Below, one piece after another: positions 21,360-32,475 of a DNA stretch of 64,000 nucleotides; within the stretch, counting starts at the first letter, position 1, and each line of letters starts with the position of its first letter. The notes beneath the pieces are model-generated. The model was not told the origin of the DNA, ran no database searches, and saw only the letters and a program-made list of their open reading frames with translations. A program made the position numbers and the translations under genes. Origin of the DNA: Paguma larvata (lineage: Eukaryota; Chordata; Mammalia; Carnivora; Viverridae); contig CM057841.1 of assembly GCA_030068075.1 (NCBI GenBank), positions 41,209,030-41,273,029 on the forward strand, given 5' to 3'.

Positions 21360-21690
21360 TCTAATGTTTTCATTATTTACTCATGTATAACAAACTATTC
21401 TAAAACTTAATGGCCCCAGAACAAACAAAAACATTTTAATTTTGCTCATGGTTTTGTCACTTGGGTTGGGTTCAGCTGGGCATTTTTTCTGCCAATCTTG
21501 ATAGTCATTTGCTCATTGGGAGTTGTGGGCTGACCTCTGCTGGAATTGTGAGTTCAGGTGATAGGTTGACTGGGCTTCTCTGTCCCTCACCAGGGATTTT
21601 AAGGCTCCTTCTCAATGTGACCTCCTCAATGTCACCTGCAGGTAGCCTCTTTTCATGGCCATTGCAGCAAGATAACTGCTTATTTATATG
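21360..21690 (-). mobile_element. MLT1-like LTR fragment, antisense
   Basis: TAACAAACTATTCTAAAACTTAATGG, TTGCTCATGGTTTTGTCACTTGGGTTGGGTTCAGCTGGGC and TCATGGCCATTGCAGCAAG match the antisense of an old MLT1-type LTR. The same family recurs at 58275. Confidence 0.5.
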
Positions 21691-21715
21691 GAGACTTAGA
21701 GCCAATTCCCAATTG

Positions 21716-21763
21716 AGTTTCCCAAACTCCATGCTATTGACATTCGGGGTTGGATAATTCTTT
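21716..21763 (-). mobile_element. MER20 end, antisense, cut by a SINE
   Basis: GTTTCCCAAACTCCATGCTATTGACATTCGGGGTTGGATAATTC is the inverted end of MER20 (GCACTATTGACATTTTGGGCCGGATAATTC). Only about 48 bases remain before the SINE insertion. Confidence 0.55.
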
Positions 21764-21991
21764 TTTTTTTAATGTTTATTTATTTATTTTGAGAGAGAGT
21801 GAATGAGTGAAAGAGAGAGGAGAGGGAGGGAGAGAGAGAGAGAGGGAGGGAGGGAGGGAGACTGGGGGACAGACAGAGAGAGAGGGAGAGAGAGAGAATC
21901 CCAAGGAGGCTCTGTGCTGTCAGCACAGAGATCATGACCTGAGACAAAATCGAGAGCTGGACACTTAACCAACTGAACCATCAAACACCCC
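21764..21991 (-). mobile_element. CAN-SINE, antisense, internally shortened
   Basis: T-rich tail, long GA/GGGA tract, GGCTCTGTGCTGTCAGCACAGAGATCATGACCTG and ACACTTAACCAACTGAACCATC. The GGGGCTCGAACTC segment is deleted, joining the body directly to GATCATGACC. Target-site duplication TGGATAATTCTTT (21751-21763) and TGGATAAGTCTTT (21992-22004), one mismatch. Confidence 0.9.
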
Positions 21992-22004
21992 TGGATAAGT
22001 CTTT

Positions 22005-22110
22005 GTTATCATTAATATCCCCATATTATAATGTGAAACCAAGACTCATTCAGAACCACACAGTTAGAAAGTCACAGCACTGAGACTCACACCTAGAACT
22101 ACCCAAAACC
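22005..22110 (-). mobile_element. MIR fragment, antisense
   Basis: CATATTATAATGTGAAACCAAGACTCATTCAGAACCACACAGTTAGAAAGTCACAGCACTGAGACTC follows antisense MIR. Confidence 0.6.
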
Positions 22111-22194
22111 AAAGCCCACACTGTCCCCACATTGTCCCCACAACCTTGAGCTGCCCACAGCAGGTTTCAGAGGGTTACTTTTAGAAATGAATTA

Positions 22195-22400
22195 CCCCCA
22201 ATCTCCTAAGAAGACATTTTAGAGAAAAGAGCAAGGTCTTACTTGGGTTTAGTTACGGTTAATGAAGAAAACATTAATCACTTGAAGTGCTATTTTGGAG
22301 CTCGTGAAACTGAAATGAAGCGCAATATGAAATGTTAATTTATTTCTGAGGTGTTTATTTTGTTAACATTCCATTATTCAATCCTCTTGCCTTATTTATA
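22195..22400. promoter_or_regulatory. repeat-free TAAT-rich block: candidate conserved element
   Basis: TTTAGTTACGGTTAATGAAG, AAACATTAATCACTTGAAG and GTTAATTTATTTCTGAGG are closely spaced homeodomain-like motifs in sequence with no recognisable repeat. Function is inferred. Confidence 0.25.
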
Positions 22401-22639
22401 AAGTTTGAGGGAAAAACACTATTTTTTTAAATAAGTAAAATTCTGAGTGATACAAGTAACAGCCTCCTTCTCTTGAAGATGCGGAAGTGAGGGGTTGGAG
22501 GCATAGCCAATGGGGGATGCTGTGCCCACCAGGCAGAGTTCCCTTGAGGCCAGTGCTCCATACTGAGGACCGGAGCCTTTGCAAAACCCCAGCTTCTGCC
22601 AGTATATGAGATACCTGAATGTAAAGCTTGGCCCCACCA

Positions 22640-22775
22640 CCCACAGGCTTTCTGGCTTTTGATGAGTCATTTAAATTTCCAGAGCTCCAGTTTCCTTATC
22701 TAGACATTGGGTGAAATAACTCCTACCCTAGGGGATTTTTGTTGAGTAAATGAGGTGATACACTGTCATATAATC
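22640..22775 (+). mobile_element. MIR fragment
   Basis: TGATGAGTCATTTAAATTTCCAGAGCTCCAGTTTCCTTATCTAGACATTGGG and the AATGAGGTGATACAC segment match MIR. Confidence 0.75.
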
Positions 22776-23404
22776 CCTTCACTGTCCCCTCCCGAGAAAG
22801 GAGGGAACTGGCAGTGGATGCAACAGACACAAACGAGAGAAGGTCTTTTGACTTGTGGGCAGATTACCTCAAGCCTCCTCCTTATCAGGCAGGAAGCCCA
22901 ATGTAGGAGGGGAGGCTACCAGTGGATTAGGGCACATTCTACTGTCATCATGACTCACGCATCCTGTGCGAACAGAAGACCGGAAGTCAACTGTCATCCA
23001 TGATCAGGTAGTCATCACGATCTCCCGAGTGGTTCTCAAGATGTAGTCTGTGAATTCTTCTCCACATCATGTTCATTATATGCATTATAGAGAAAACTGT
23101 TTTGTCTGGAATGCCCAGGACCTTAATGCTCTTCTCCACTGAATCTTCTTATTTGATGGGAAGGCACCAGTTATTCTAGGAATTCCAGCTTTCAATGTTG
23201 GTACATGGCAACAGGTTTTTTTTTTTTTGAACAAAGTTTTAATCAAACGAAATTTAATATTCATCTGAGGACTTGTAAAGCACAGCAGGATTTTATATTG
23301 CCTCTAGGGCATAATAGGAAACATCCATTTTCTAAGTCTTATCTTATAAGGGCAAGAATGTGCATTACTGGAGGTTTCTCCTTTATATAGCAAAAATGAC
23401 AGAT
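22776..23404. other. unassigned DNA
   Basis: No gene. GAGTGGTTCTCAAGATGTAGTCTGTGAA at about 23029 resembles a hAT (MER5-like) end, but no partner end is evident. A poly-T run lies at 23217-23228. Confidence 0.3.
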
Positions 23405-23602
23405 TTCCTTCAAAGTCAAACTGATCGGGGTTGCATCCTGGCTCTAGATTTACTAGCCGCCTATACTCGAGCAGGGTAATCTCCACAAGCTTTAGTTTTC
23501 TATCTGTAAACTTGATATAATGGCATTGCCTTCAGGAAACAATTGGATGATGATAGAGCTCTTGGTGCAATGCCTCACTCATAGCAAGTACTTAGTCAAG
23601 TC
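23405..23602 (+). mobile_element. MIR, nearly full length
   Basis: GGGGTTGCATCCTGGCTCTAGATTTACTAGCCGCC, GCTTTAGTTTTCTATCTGTAAACTTGATATAATGG and GGTGCAATGCCTCACTCATAGCAAGTACTTAGT cover most of the MIR consensus in order. Confidence 0.75.
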
Positions 23603-24222
23603 AGCTTTATTTTGCCCATTCTGTTCTTTGGAATTCTGTTTCAGCTGCATGAAAAATAAGCATACAGAAAGGAATGAAACCTACGGAACACCTAAGTGTC
23701 CTCATGGAGGAGACACTGACAAGGCATGTGATGGAGGGTAAGGGTAAGGAGAGACTTCCAACGTGGGTGTACACACTCCATCTTATCTAATCATCATGGC
23801 CACCCTGCAGGTGTGAACAAGGATCATTAGAGACATCAAGACACGATGCCATCCTAACTTAGGAGTGGAATTCCCTAAGCCCGTGCCAGGGAAACCTTTT
23901 TTGGATGAGAGTTCCTGCAGTGGTGACGTCACAGGTATATTTCCAGTGCTTTAGTTAAAGTGCTATCAGTCAGCCCCAAATGGCCTTCCCACAGTGAGTT
24001 AGAAAAGGAGAGGGCATTACAAAGCCCTTTCTGTGCCTCCTTGTGTGATCCCAGAGATACACAGTGACTCTCGTCTGTCGTCTGTCACTCTTGGGCATCT
24101 ATAAGCACAATTATGTCTAAGAGATTTTGCTTCAGATACTGAGCCTAATCATTAAACTAGTTTTTATTTAATTAATTATTTCCAAATGATAGCTAAAGTC
24201 TCCCTTTTATGTGCTGGCCCAT
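23603..24222. other. unassigned DNA
   Basis: No gene or named repeat recognised. Confidence 0.35.
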
Positions 24223-24238
24223 TGTTTGTCTTATTATT

Positions 24239-24461
24239 TTTTTTATAATTTTTTTAATGTTTATTTATTTTTGAGAGACATAGAGACTGAGCGTGAGCAG
24301 GGGAAGGGCAGAGAGAGAGGGAGATACAGAAACTGAAGCAGGCTCCAGGCTGTGATGAACCAGCAGTACAGAGCCTGATGCGGGGCTCGAACTCGCAGAC
24401 CGTGAGATCACGACCTGAGCTGAAGTCGGCCGCTCAACCAACGGAGCCACCCAGGCGTCCC
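24239..24461 (-). mobile_element. CAN-SINE, antisense, full length
   Basis: T-rich tail, GA-rich tract, CTCCAGGCTGTGATGAACCAGCAGTACAGAGCC, GGGGCTCGAACTCGCAGACC and CAACGGAGCCACCCAGGCGTCC. Target-site duplication TGTTTGTCTTATTATT (24223-24238) and TGTTTGTTTTATTATT (24462-24477), one mismatch. Confidence 0.95.
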
Positions 24462-24477
24462 TGTTTGTTTTATTATT

Positions 24478-25639
24478 AATGTGCTTCAATCTCAGTTAGG
24501 TCAACTGACAACAGGTCTTGGCCCAGACAGATGGATATTCCAGTAAGGACACCCTGCCTATGTTTCAGCCACCCCAAGGGTTTTCCATGACAGTTTACTT
24601 GCACAGGATGGGGTTAGATGTTGATGGGGCACCCAGAAAGCAAAAAATTATCCTGAAGTGTGAACAGAAAAGCTCACTGGGCATCAATGATGCGAGAAAC
24701 ACGCTGGAGAGAGGAAACAGGTTGAGGTAGGCAGTGCTGAGGGCAGTCCCCTGCAGCCCAGAGAAGCAGTGAAGGAACGCTTAGCAGGACATGCAGTTTC
24801 TCAAGAGCCAGAGATGATGAAGAATTGGTTTTTAGAAGATTTGCTCCAATAATGATTGCTTTGTTTGGGTTAGCTCTGTACATGAAGCCTCCCATTGGCT
24901 GCACCCACCCGGGGACCAGGATGATGTGGGGGCTAAAGGCAAGGCTATTCTCATAGCACTGAAAGGGAGGTGCTGGAAAGGCCAGACGAACCCTGCCAGT
25001 GTCTTGTGGAGGGAAATATCTCCTTTCACAGTCAAGCCAGAGAGTAAACACATGGGGAGAAGTGGGGTTTTCAGTCTTCTGGGTTTCAATCTACAACACC
25101 CCAAACTGAAGACAAGGCAGTGGAAGATAGAAGGGGCATGGACGTGGAATCTGGTGTGCAGTGGTTCACTTTTTCTTTGCTTCCTGTATGTCATGTGATC
25201 TTGGGTCTCTGTTTTATCAAATTGAAATGGGGATAAGACTAGGGACGTTGTGGGGCAGTCATGTGGTTACATGGAAGAACACATATAAAAGATATGGTAT
25301 ATACGATACTCCCAATGTGATTATCCACTTTTCTCTTTAACTTCCTTCCTTTGTTTCCAAAGCCTTGACCAACTGTGGGTAATTTCCCACTAAAATCCAA
25401 TGTCCCATCTCCCTAATAACAGAACCCTCATTCCATGCAAGGGGAGCCATGAGCAAGGAAAGCCATGAGCCTAACTAAAAGACCACATCTAGCAGCTGTC
25501 TTCTAGGTAGAGGTGGCAGTAGTCACTGAGTGGCGCTTCGAGGAAACCCCTTCAACCATTGTCCACCCCTTCTCCCACCCAAGAACCTGGTGCGAGCTCA
25601 CGTGGTGCCCAGGTTACACTATCTGACTGAACAGCAGGA
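24478..25639. other. unassigned DNA
   Basis: No gene or named repeat. Opposed open frames at 24674-25194 (-) and 24926-25198 (+) overlap and lack domains, so neither is supported. Confidence 0.35.
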
Positions 25640-25812
25640 AAAATAATAATAACAATGATAGAGACAGGTAACATTTATGATGGCTGCACTATGCCTGTCA
25701 ACGTGCCAAGCCTTGTATTTGTTTCATTTAATGTCATCTTTAAAAAGACTCTATGAAATACTTTCTACTATTAACATCCATTTACAAAAATGAGGAACTT
25801 AAGGTTTAGGCA
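25640..25812 (-). mobile_element. MIR, antisense
   Basis: GCCAAGCCTTGTATTTGTTTCATTTAATGTCATC and CCATTTACAAAAATGAGGAACTTAAGG follow antisense MIR. Confidence 0.75.
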
Positions 25813-25929
25813 TACATGAATAAATACGTGTAGGCAGGAGTGAACGAATGTTTGCATGACTGTGGAAATACATGAGTGACAGGCGCGCTGGAGTTTGGGG
25901 AGGAAAATTAGAGGTGGTAGGTAGGTTGA

Positions 25930-26402
25930 GTTTTCTATTGCTGCTGCAACACGTTGTCACAAATTTGGTAGTTTTAAACAACGCAAATGTATCATTTTAC
26001 AGTTCTGCGGACCAGAAGTCTAACACAGGTCTCACCGGGCTGACATCAAGGCGTCAGCAGGGTTGTGTTCCTTTCTAGAGGCTCTAGGGGAGAATCTGTT
26101 TCCTCACCTTTTCCAGGCTCATGGCTCCCTTCTTCCTCTTCAAAGCCAGCAAAACTGGGTCAAGTTCTTCTCGTGTGCTACACTGTTATCTCTGTTCCCT
26201 CTGCTGCTTTTAGGGACCCTGGTGTTTATGCTGGGCCCACCTAGTTAATCCAACATAATCTCCCTGTCAAAGACAGCTGACTAGCAACCTTAATCCCATC
26301 CACAACTCGGAGTCCCCTTTGCCACATACGGCAGCATATTTATGGTTTCCAAGGATTAGGACGTGGACAGACCTCTTCGGGGACCATTATTCTGCCTACC
26401 AC
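25930..26402 (-). mobile_element. MLT1-like LTR, antisense, nearly full length
   Basis: TTCTATTGCTGCTGCAACACGTTG, TTTACAGTTCTGCGGACCAGAAGTCTAACACAGGTCTCACCGGGCTGACATCAAGG, AGAGGCTCTAGGGGAGAATC, CCAGCAAAACTGGGTCAAG, GCTGGGCCCACCTAG and GGGGACCATTATTCTGCCTACCACA run in order through an old LTR read backwards. No internal retroviral sequence follows on either side, so this is probably a solo LTR. Confidence 0.75.
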
Positions 26403-28014
26403 AGTAGGGTTTGTCACAGGATTTCTCCTCGTTTAGAAGGAACCGTTTGCGAAAGGAGCAGCTGCGCCTTGCACCTACCCTCATGGCAGGATGTCAGATC
26501 TCAGCTTTAAGATTACAGGAAGACGAAAGCTATTTGGCTCATTCTCCCTGGCAGGGGGATGGGAATGCAGCTGCAGCCCCACAGTCTCACGCTGTCACCT
26601 TCCAACGCAGACTCGCAGCCAGTCCTCCGTGCAGAGGGTGAGGACAACAGTGGCCAGCCACACCTGCAGGTCACAGTGCTTCCTTACTTTATATCCAGAG
26701 GCCACTGGCCATGTGAGATGGATTTTCAAGAAATCGGGGGGAAAAGGGAGAGATTGAAATTGCAGTAGAGCCAGGGTCAGTCTCTTCATGTTCATTTTCA
26801 AACTCGTGTCTTCCACCAGACTTAAGATTTAGGTTTCAGTGTGAGACACTAAGGCCTTGCGAGGGAGAGCAACCAGCTCCGGGGAGTCCACGTATGAAGT
26901 GACAAGGCAGAAACTGGGATGTGGAGCCTTCTGTCCAGCCTATCTCTGAGCAAGCCTGTGCACCCACCAGTCCCCACAGCCAGATGACTCCTTGGATCTC
27001 TGAGCCCAAGTCTTTGATGCCAAAACAACCTCTCTGTGCTCTTACGTTTTTATAGCTTTCTATGAGAATTCATGCTGCCTCCAGAAAGTAACCTCCCACC
27101 ACCCCGCCCAAGAAGGCCATTTGGCTTCTGGTTCTTCCTTTGTCCATGAGTGACATCCATGTCTGGCATCTCTGTTACGTCAAAGATGGGTCTCTCTCTC
27201 TTGACTTTGGGTTCCATTAGTCCCCCACCACCTCTGCTCCTGCCATAACTTTCCCACCACTGACCATCTCTAAATCTTTACTGCTTAAAAGACAATTGGA
27301 TGCTTTGATTCGATTCTAGTCAACAAATAGTTTCCTTGAACTATTTCACCTTAACACAGAAGCCTCAAAGCAAATCAGCTACCTTTTCTCTAAACTTCAA
27401 TGACAAGATTAAAAAAAAAAAAGGCCTTAACATTTTCTTCAGATCCACAGTGTCCTTCACACAAGTCCCTGTCCATGAATGCTTTGGAAGAAATGCCTTC
27501 CTACTCTTCACCCAAAAAGCAGAAGACAGATTAGTTGGTCCTTGAGCCACCTTGAAGTTTCCGCAAAGTGAAACAAGGTGACAAGATAGCAAAGTCCGTT
27601 TGTGAGGCTGAGAGAGCAGCGCCCCTCCCCCAGTCTCAGTCCGCTGAAACCCAAGAAGCAGATGGTGGTTTTTTGCCTAGCTGAGCATTGCTAAACACTA
27701 TTGTTTGAACAGAAACACTCCGAGGTCAGATCTCATGGATAAACAGGTAATTACAATTAATCCTTCCTAATTGCCATCCTCCTTCTGCCGGGCACACTGG
27801 AAACAAATCCTCACTCCTTCTTTCCAGAGTCCTGAGAGGTGTGAGCAGAGGCTTCCGTGCTGCCTGCGGAACTCTCTAGGTGAAAGACCTAGAAATGGTG
27901 TGTCCCCATTTCATGGATCAAAAGGCTGAAAATACATAAGGCACCTGTTTCTGGAATTGCTGGGGTGGTAGGAACATCTGTTTGAAGCTGCATCTCTCCA
28001 TTTCCCGGAGGGTT
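26403..28014. other. unassigned DNA
   Basis: No gene or clear transposon. Overlapping frames at 26411-26816 in several phases and on both strands have no domain. The part at 27680-27790 is repeat-free and TAAT-rich and is listed separately. Confidence 0.35.
27680..27790. promoter_or_regulatory. TAATTACAATTAAT motif block: candidate conserved element
   Basis: AGGTAATTACAATTAATCC followed by CCTAATTGCC packs three homeodomain-core motifs (TAATTA, ATTAAT, TAATTG) into about 30 bases (27747-27775) without any nearby repeat. Function is inferred. Confidence 0.25.
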
Positions 28015-28031
28015 AAATTAGGGGGATAAGA

Positions 28032-28239
28032 GGGGCACCTGGTTGGCTCAGTCTGTTAAGCGTCTGACTTCACCTTAGGTCGTGGTCTCACAGTTTGCGA
28101 GTTCAAGTCTCGTGTCAGGCTCCATGCTGATAGCTCAGAGCCTGGAGCCTACTTGGGATTCTGTGTCTCCCTCTCTTTCTGCCCCTCCCCAATCACGCTG
28201 TCTCTGTCTCTCTCTCAAAAATAAACAAACATTAAAAAG
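28032..28239 (+). mobile_element. CAN-SINE
   Basis: GGGGCACCTGGTTGGCTCAGTCTGTTAAGC, GAGTTCAAGTCTCGTGTCAGGCTCC, GATAGCTCAGAGCCTGGAGCC, CT-rich tract, AAAATAAACAAACATTAAAAAG. Target-site duplication is imperfect: AAATTAGGGGGATAAGA (28015-28031) and AAACTAAGGAGATAAGA (28240-28256), 14/17. Confidence 0.95.
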
Positions 28240-28339
28240 AAACTAAGGAGATAAGATGCCCGAGGACTGATGAGCACACAACTAACCTGAAAGACTATCC
28301 ATCTTTGAACCTCACTGAGGGGGGGGCGCTGACTTTGAA

Positions 28340-28505
28340 GAAGCACCTACTCTCCACCAAAAACTGAGCCAGACATGTCTGCATTATTTCATTTAATCTC
28401 AGTAACAACCCTGTATATGTTATAAATTCCATTTGATAGCTGACAAATCACTTTGCTCAAGGAAGTGAAGTGATTTGCCCAAGTCCCCTGCCCCCGCCCC
28501 CATCC
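28340..28505 (-). mobile_element. MIR, antisense
   Basis: CATTATTTCATTTAATCTCAGTAACAACCCTGTATATG and CTTTGCTCAAGGAAGTGAAGTGATTTGCCCAAGTC match antisense MIR. Confidence 0.8.
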
Positions 28506-28949
28506 CCAGGTGGAAGAGAGGCAAAACCAAATTCTGAATACAGTTTATCCATTCATTTTGATTTCTTCTTGAATAAGTATTTATTATAGTGTTACAGGCA
28601 TTGCATCCACAGACAAACCAGGCCAGCGGGAGAAGCCAGAGTCCCTGCAGGGCTGGGCTTTAATCTGAAACTGGCCTGGCATATCCCAACAGGCAGGACA
28701 TGCTGAGTAGCTGGGGCCAGGTCCAAGGGAGAACTTATGTCCTAGAAAAATCTGTCTCATTCGGCATTATCTTCCTTTCCAGGGCAAAGGTAATTACAGG
28801 ATCACTAAATGCAGCTTTCCAAGAGCTTCTGTTTTTTCCGATCCTGGGAGAAACGCCCCCAGCACAAGCCAGTAGTTCACGGCCATTTCACCAGCAGCAG
28901 GGCAGACGAGAGAGGAAACGGCAGGAAGTGACTGACCAAGCTGGGTAGG
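28506..28949. other. unassigned DNA
   Basis: No gene or named repeat recognised. Confidence 0.35.
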
Positions 28950-29135
28950 CTGGGCTCCAGACTTGAAGTCTGGCTTGATCCTGGGCTCAGGCACTAACCC
29001 AGACATCTCCTAGCTCTGCAGATGTCACACCACCTCCTGGAGCCCCCATTTCCCACACAAATAGTAAGTCCTTCTTGCAGACTATGGTGGAAATCAAAGG
29101 AGGTAACATATCTAACACATGAGAGGCACTTTAAA
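28950..29135 (+). mobile_element. MIR, degraded
   Basis: GACTTGAAGTCTGGCTTGATCCTGGGCTCAGGCACTAACCC, then GGAAATCAAAGGAGGTAACATATCTAACACATGAGAGGCAC, fit MIR in the sense direction with many changes. Confidence 0.5.
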
Positions 29136-29244
29136 CAAACACGAGAGAGAAAAAAAGTGCACCAGGGTTGGCCGGGCAATGTAGGAAGTCTGCAGAGGGA
29201 GTCAAACCGAAGCAGAGCGCCCAGATGGAAGAGAGTAAAGACCC

Positions 29245-29325
29245 GTGAAGCCAGGGGCCACATCTGTGCCCCAGTGCCTAGAGGACAGTCTAGAATACAA
29301 TAGGCATTAAAAAAAAAAAAAAACC
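29245..29325 (+). mobile_element. L2 3' end with a poly-A run
   Basis: GGGGCCACATCTGTGCCCCAGTGCCTAGAGGACAGTCTAGAATACAATAGGCATT matches the L2 3' end and is followed by a run of about 15 A. Confidence 0.5.
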
Positions 29326-30274
29326 TGTGAATTTAGAATGAAATGAAGTTAGTTACTATCATGGTGGTATGAGAAAAAGCCAATGATAGACACCCTGGTG
29401 GCCAAAACCTAAATCCTGAGACCATGGGTCCAGTGCCAACACACGGTGACAGAATGAGAAAAAGGCCATCATCCTTTAAGACCAATTCCAGGAGGTGGGC
29501 AGAGCCTCGATCTCAAACAGGAGAAGAGTGACTGAGATCTAGCTATGGGGCACTTGGCCAGACTGGCTGCTGGGATGAATAGACGAGGCTCCCTGGGGCT
29601 CCTCCCTGTCCCAGCCAAACCCATTAGGACCATTTCCGCCCCATGTTTGGAAACATTCCTCTGGAACTTCTGGGCCAATTTAGCAGAAAGACAGTGACAT
29701 CCAAAGCCACTCCTATGTCCCACAAATACAACCAGAAGTGTTGTACAGAGACACATAGTGGATTCTGGGTTGTGGATGTCAGGGGCTGAGGCTGCTGGCC
29801 CACTCCTCACCTCGGCCAGGCCCGGGTGGCCTCAGAACTTGGCAGGGCAGAGCAGGGCTGTGGGAGGCCATCCTGTCCCTCACCCCACTTTTCATTCAGG
29901 CCCCGTGACCCATGTCCATCACCACCTGCCTCCTCCTGGGTTCCCATCGGGGTCTGAAATAGTGTCACAATCCAGTATGCATCACAGCAGGCTACAATTA
30001 ATTAATTAATCAGTCATACTCTATCAGCAAGTGCAGACCAGGAATGTTAAATAAACAAATTAAAGGCTATGTTTCACTAAAGCTCAGCCCAATGAAATAA
30101 TAATGAGGCAAAATTAACTGCTCTGAACAGAAGAAGGGAGAATATTATAATGGAATAGACCAGTGTAGTAATATCCTAGAAAAATGCCAAGAGGAACCTG
30201 CTGCGGGACCCTGCCACCCCGTGCTGTCCTTGGGAAGGCGGTGGGATGCCAGAAGTGCTGTGTGCCCTGCTCGG
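29326..30274. other. unassigned DNA
   Basis: No gene or named repeat. The sequence at 29995-30180 is repeat-free and AT-rich, with (ATTA)n at 29998-30010 and several TAAT motifs, and could be a conserved element. Confidence 0.35.
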
Positions 30275-30430
30275 CAGTCACATGGAGCTGCACTTGAGTC
30301 CCAGGCTGGCCCCTTAGCAGCAAACATCCATCCCAGCACGACCGCTTATCAGCAAGTCCCTGAACTGCTTTGGGCCTCAGTTTCCTAACTTATTAAGAGG
30401 AGGAGGAAGACAACGGCGGTCAGGGCCCAC
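30275..30430 (+). mobile_element. MIR
   Basis: CGCTTATCAGCAAGTCCCTGAACTGCTTTGGGCCTCAGTTTCCTAACTTATTAAGAGG follows MIR in the sense direction. Confidence 0.7.
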
Positions 30431-31928
30431 CTGCATCCCCTCCAGGAACTCACTTTCTGCAGACACTACAGCAGAACCTTCTCATGCTGCAGGAACGAGG
30501 CTCTGTTCCGGTCAGGCCAGTGCACTGGGGGGTGAACACATCCGGGGGACAGCTCTCCACCCACGTGAGTGCAGGTGCGTGGATCTGTACCTCAGCTCCG
30601 CACTCTGGATAGGACAACTCCAGCATCTCCCGGGGACCCCATGGTGGTGAAGCCCCCAGGCTCAGAGCCTGCTCACTCGTCATGGACACTGAATTGTCTT
30701 TCTTCTCGCTTCTGGTGCTTTCCTGATCACCTCCAAGATCAACCACTTGCAGTCACAATCTGCTGCTGGAGACCTCTGCCTGAGATTTGTTCCTTAAACG
30801 GCTATTGTGAGTTATAGTTAAATGTTCTGTCTCTTCCCCATCAGCCACTCTGTAGTCCTCAGTGATAGAAGCCACAGAGATTTAACCTTCTTCAAGGATG
30901 GTGGGCCCATCCATTCCACTGGTCGCATCGCCCAGGAGAACTTGCCTTTGTGGCTGTTCGGTCATAGAGTAATTATTTGCTGAGAGTCCCACGTGCCAAG
31001 ACCTTGTCTAAGGGCGGGAGGGCCGGCTGTACGAAGCACAGACAGACACCCTGGGCATGCCTCAGGGGCAGGGAGAAGCCACCATCACAGCACAGGACTA
31101 GGTGGGTGGCTTCTGGTTCTGGGCCTGGGATGGAAAGCCACACACCATTTGGCATGACCCTCAGCCTCTGCAGCTGCAAAGGGAACAGATTCAGAACCAG
31201 GTTGAAAATAAGCCAAAAGCTTTAGAATCTTCAAGAAGCTAGCTCAGTCATTCTCGCAGAATCTGTGCTTACTCATCCAGGAATTGATATCTGGGCAATT
31301 TTCCAGCATCACTGTTGGATGATAATGTTCTTTCCCAAGGCTTTATCTATACAGATCAGCATTTGTGGCCATCAAGAAAGGTCTCTAGTTTTCCTCCTCT
31401 AGGCCTGCTGTTTAGAACCTGTATGGGGCCCCCAGGGAAGGCCCCTCATTGTACCAGAGCAGCACCTTTCCTTCCCACTCATGACATCATCATGCAAGCA
31501 GCTTGTGGACATTTTCTGAGCTCCTCCACACGGAAGACCCCAGCTCTGTGGTTCTGGCACACATAGGTATACAGTGCATCTGAAAGCCAAGGAGAAAAGT
31601 TCCCAGAGAATGTTTTAGAACTTGGATAAGAGGGACCAGAGGACCAGAGTTACACTATATGGGCCAGTCCCAGAGGCATTCAGCTCTTTCCCCAATGGGG
31701 TCTCTGGGAAGTTGCAGGAAGGTTGCCAGTGATGCTCAAACCAAAGGGATGGTAATTATCTCAGGGCAGTGATTCTAATTAGGGCCCTTCTAATGGCAAT
31801 AGGTCTTTCGTGCCTGCCAGTTACACGTAAAAATGTAGGTGAAGACTGGTGATAGGGAGTTCCATTATACCTGGACACAGATCTGTCTGCCAGAGAATTT
31901 TACTAGGCTCCTCTCATGCCCTCTCCAT
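30431..31928. other. unassigned DNA
   Basis: About 1.5 kb of moderately GC-rich sequence without any transposon or gene I can recognise. Opposed short frames around 30450-31225 are mutually exclusive and lack domains. Confidence 0.35.
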
Positions 31929-31960
31929 CACACACACACACGCACACACACACACACACA
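31929..31960. repeat. (CA)n microsatellite
   Basis: About 16 CA units with one CG interruption. Confidence 0.95.
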
Positions 31961-32189
31961 GGTTCACCTTGCTTTGTGCCAACATTCCCTTCTACCTCAC
32001 CCAGAAACTGAAGAACATCAGAGCACTCTATAATGTCACGTAATGGTTGTGGGATGGTCTCTGTATCATCTAACAGGCTCTCCTGGATTTCGACCACCCT
32101 CGTGCACACCGTTCCTGCTGGGACCTGGATACCACGTTCTGTTCTGCCCAAATATAACTAGTAGTAAAAAATAATAATAATGATACTAA

Positions 32190-32262
32190 TAACCTGTATA
32201 CTACTCACCAAGGCTTACACCGTGCCAGGCCCGATACTAAGTGCTTTACATGCATCAATTTA
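32190..32262 (-). mobile_element. MIR 3' end, antisense
   Basis: CGTGCCAGGCCCGATACTAAGTGCTTTACATGCATCAATTT is the antisense MIR tail (GTGCCAGGCACTGTTCTAAGTGCTTTACATG). It stops where the hAT element begins, so the hAT may have inserted into it. Confidence 0.75.
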
Positions 32263-32475
32263 GGGGTTAGCAAATGATAGACTGAGGGCTGAATCCACGC
32301 CCCTTTCCCACATATTTATGTAAACAAAGTTTTAGTGGAACAGCCACACTCATTTATTTATAAAAGTCCTGTGACTGCATTAGCAATGCAATGGCAGAGG
32401 TGCGTAATTGAGACAGCGACTGTATGGCCCTCAAAGCCGAAAATATGTCTTTCCTAGCCAACGCGGCCAACCTAT
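32263..32475 (+). mobile_element. hAT-type non-autonomous transposon, copy 2
   Basis: AGGGGTTAGCAAATGATAG start, TATGTAAACAAAGTTTTAGTGGAACAGCCACACTCATTTATT, GCGACTGTATGGCCCTCAAAGCCGAAAATATG and CGGCCAACCTATCC end match copy 1 at 17850-18062 in the same orientation, both well diverged. Confidence 0.75.
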
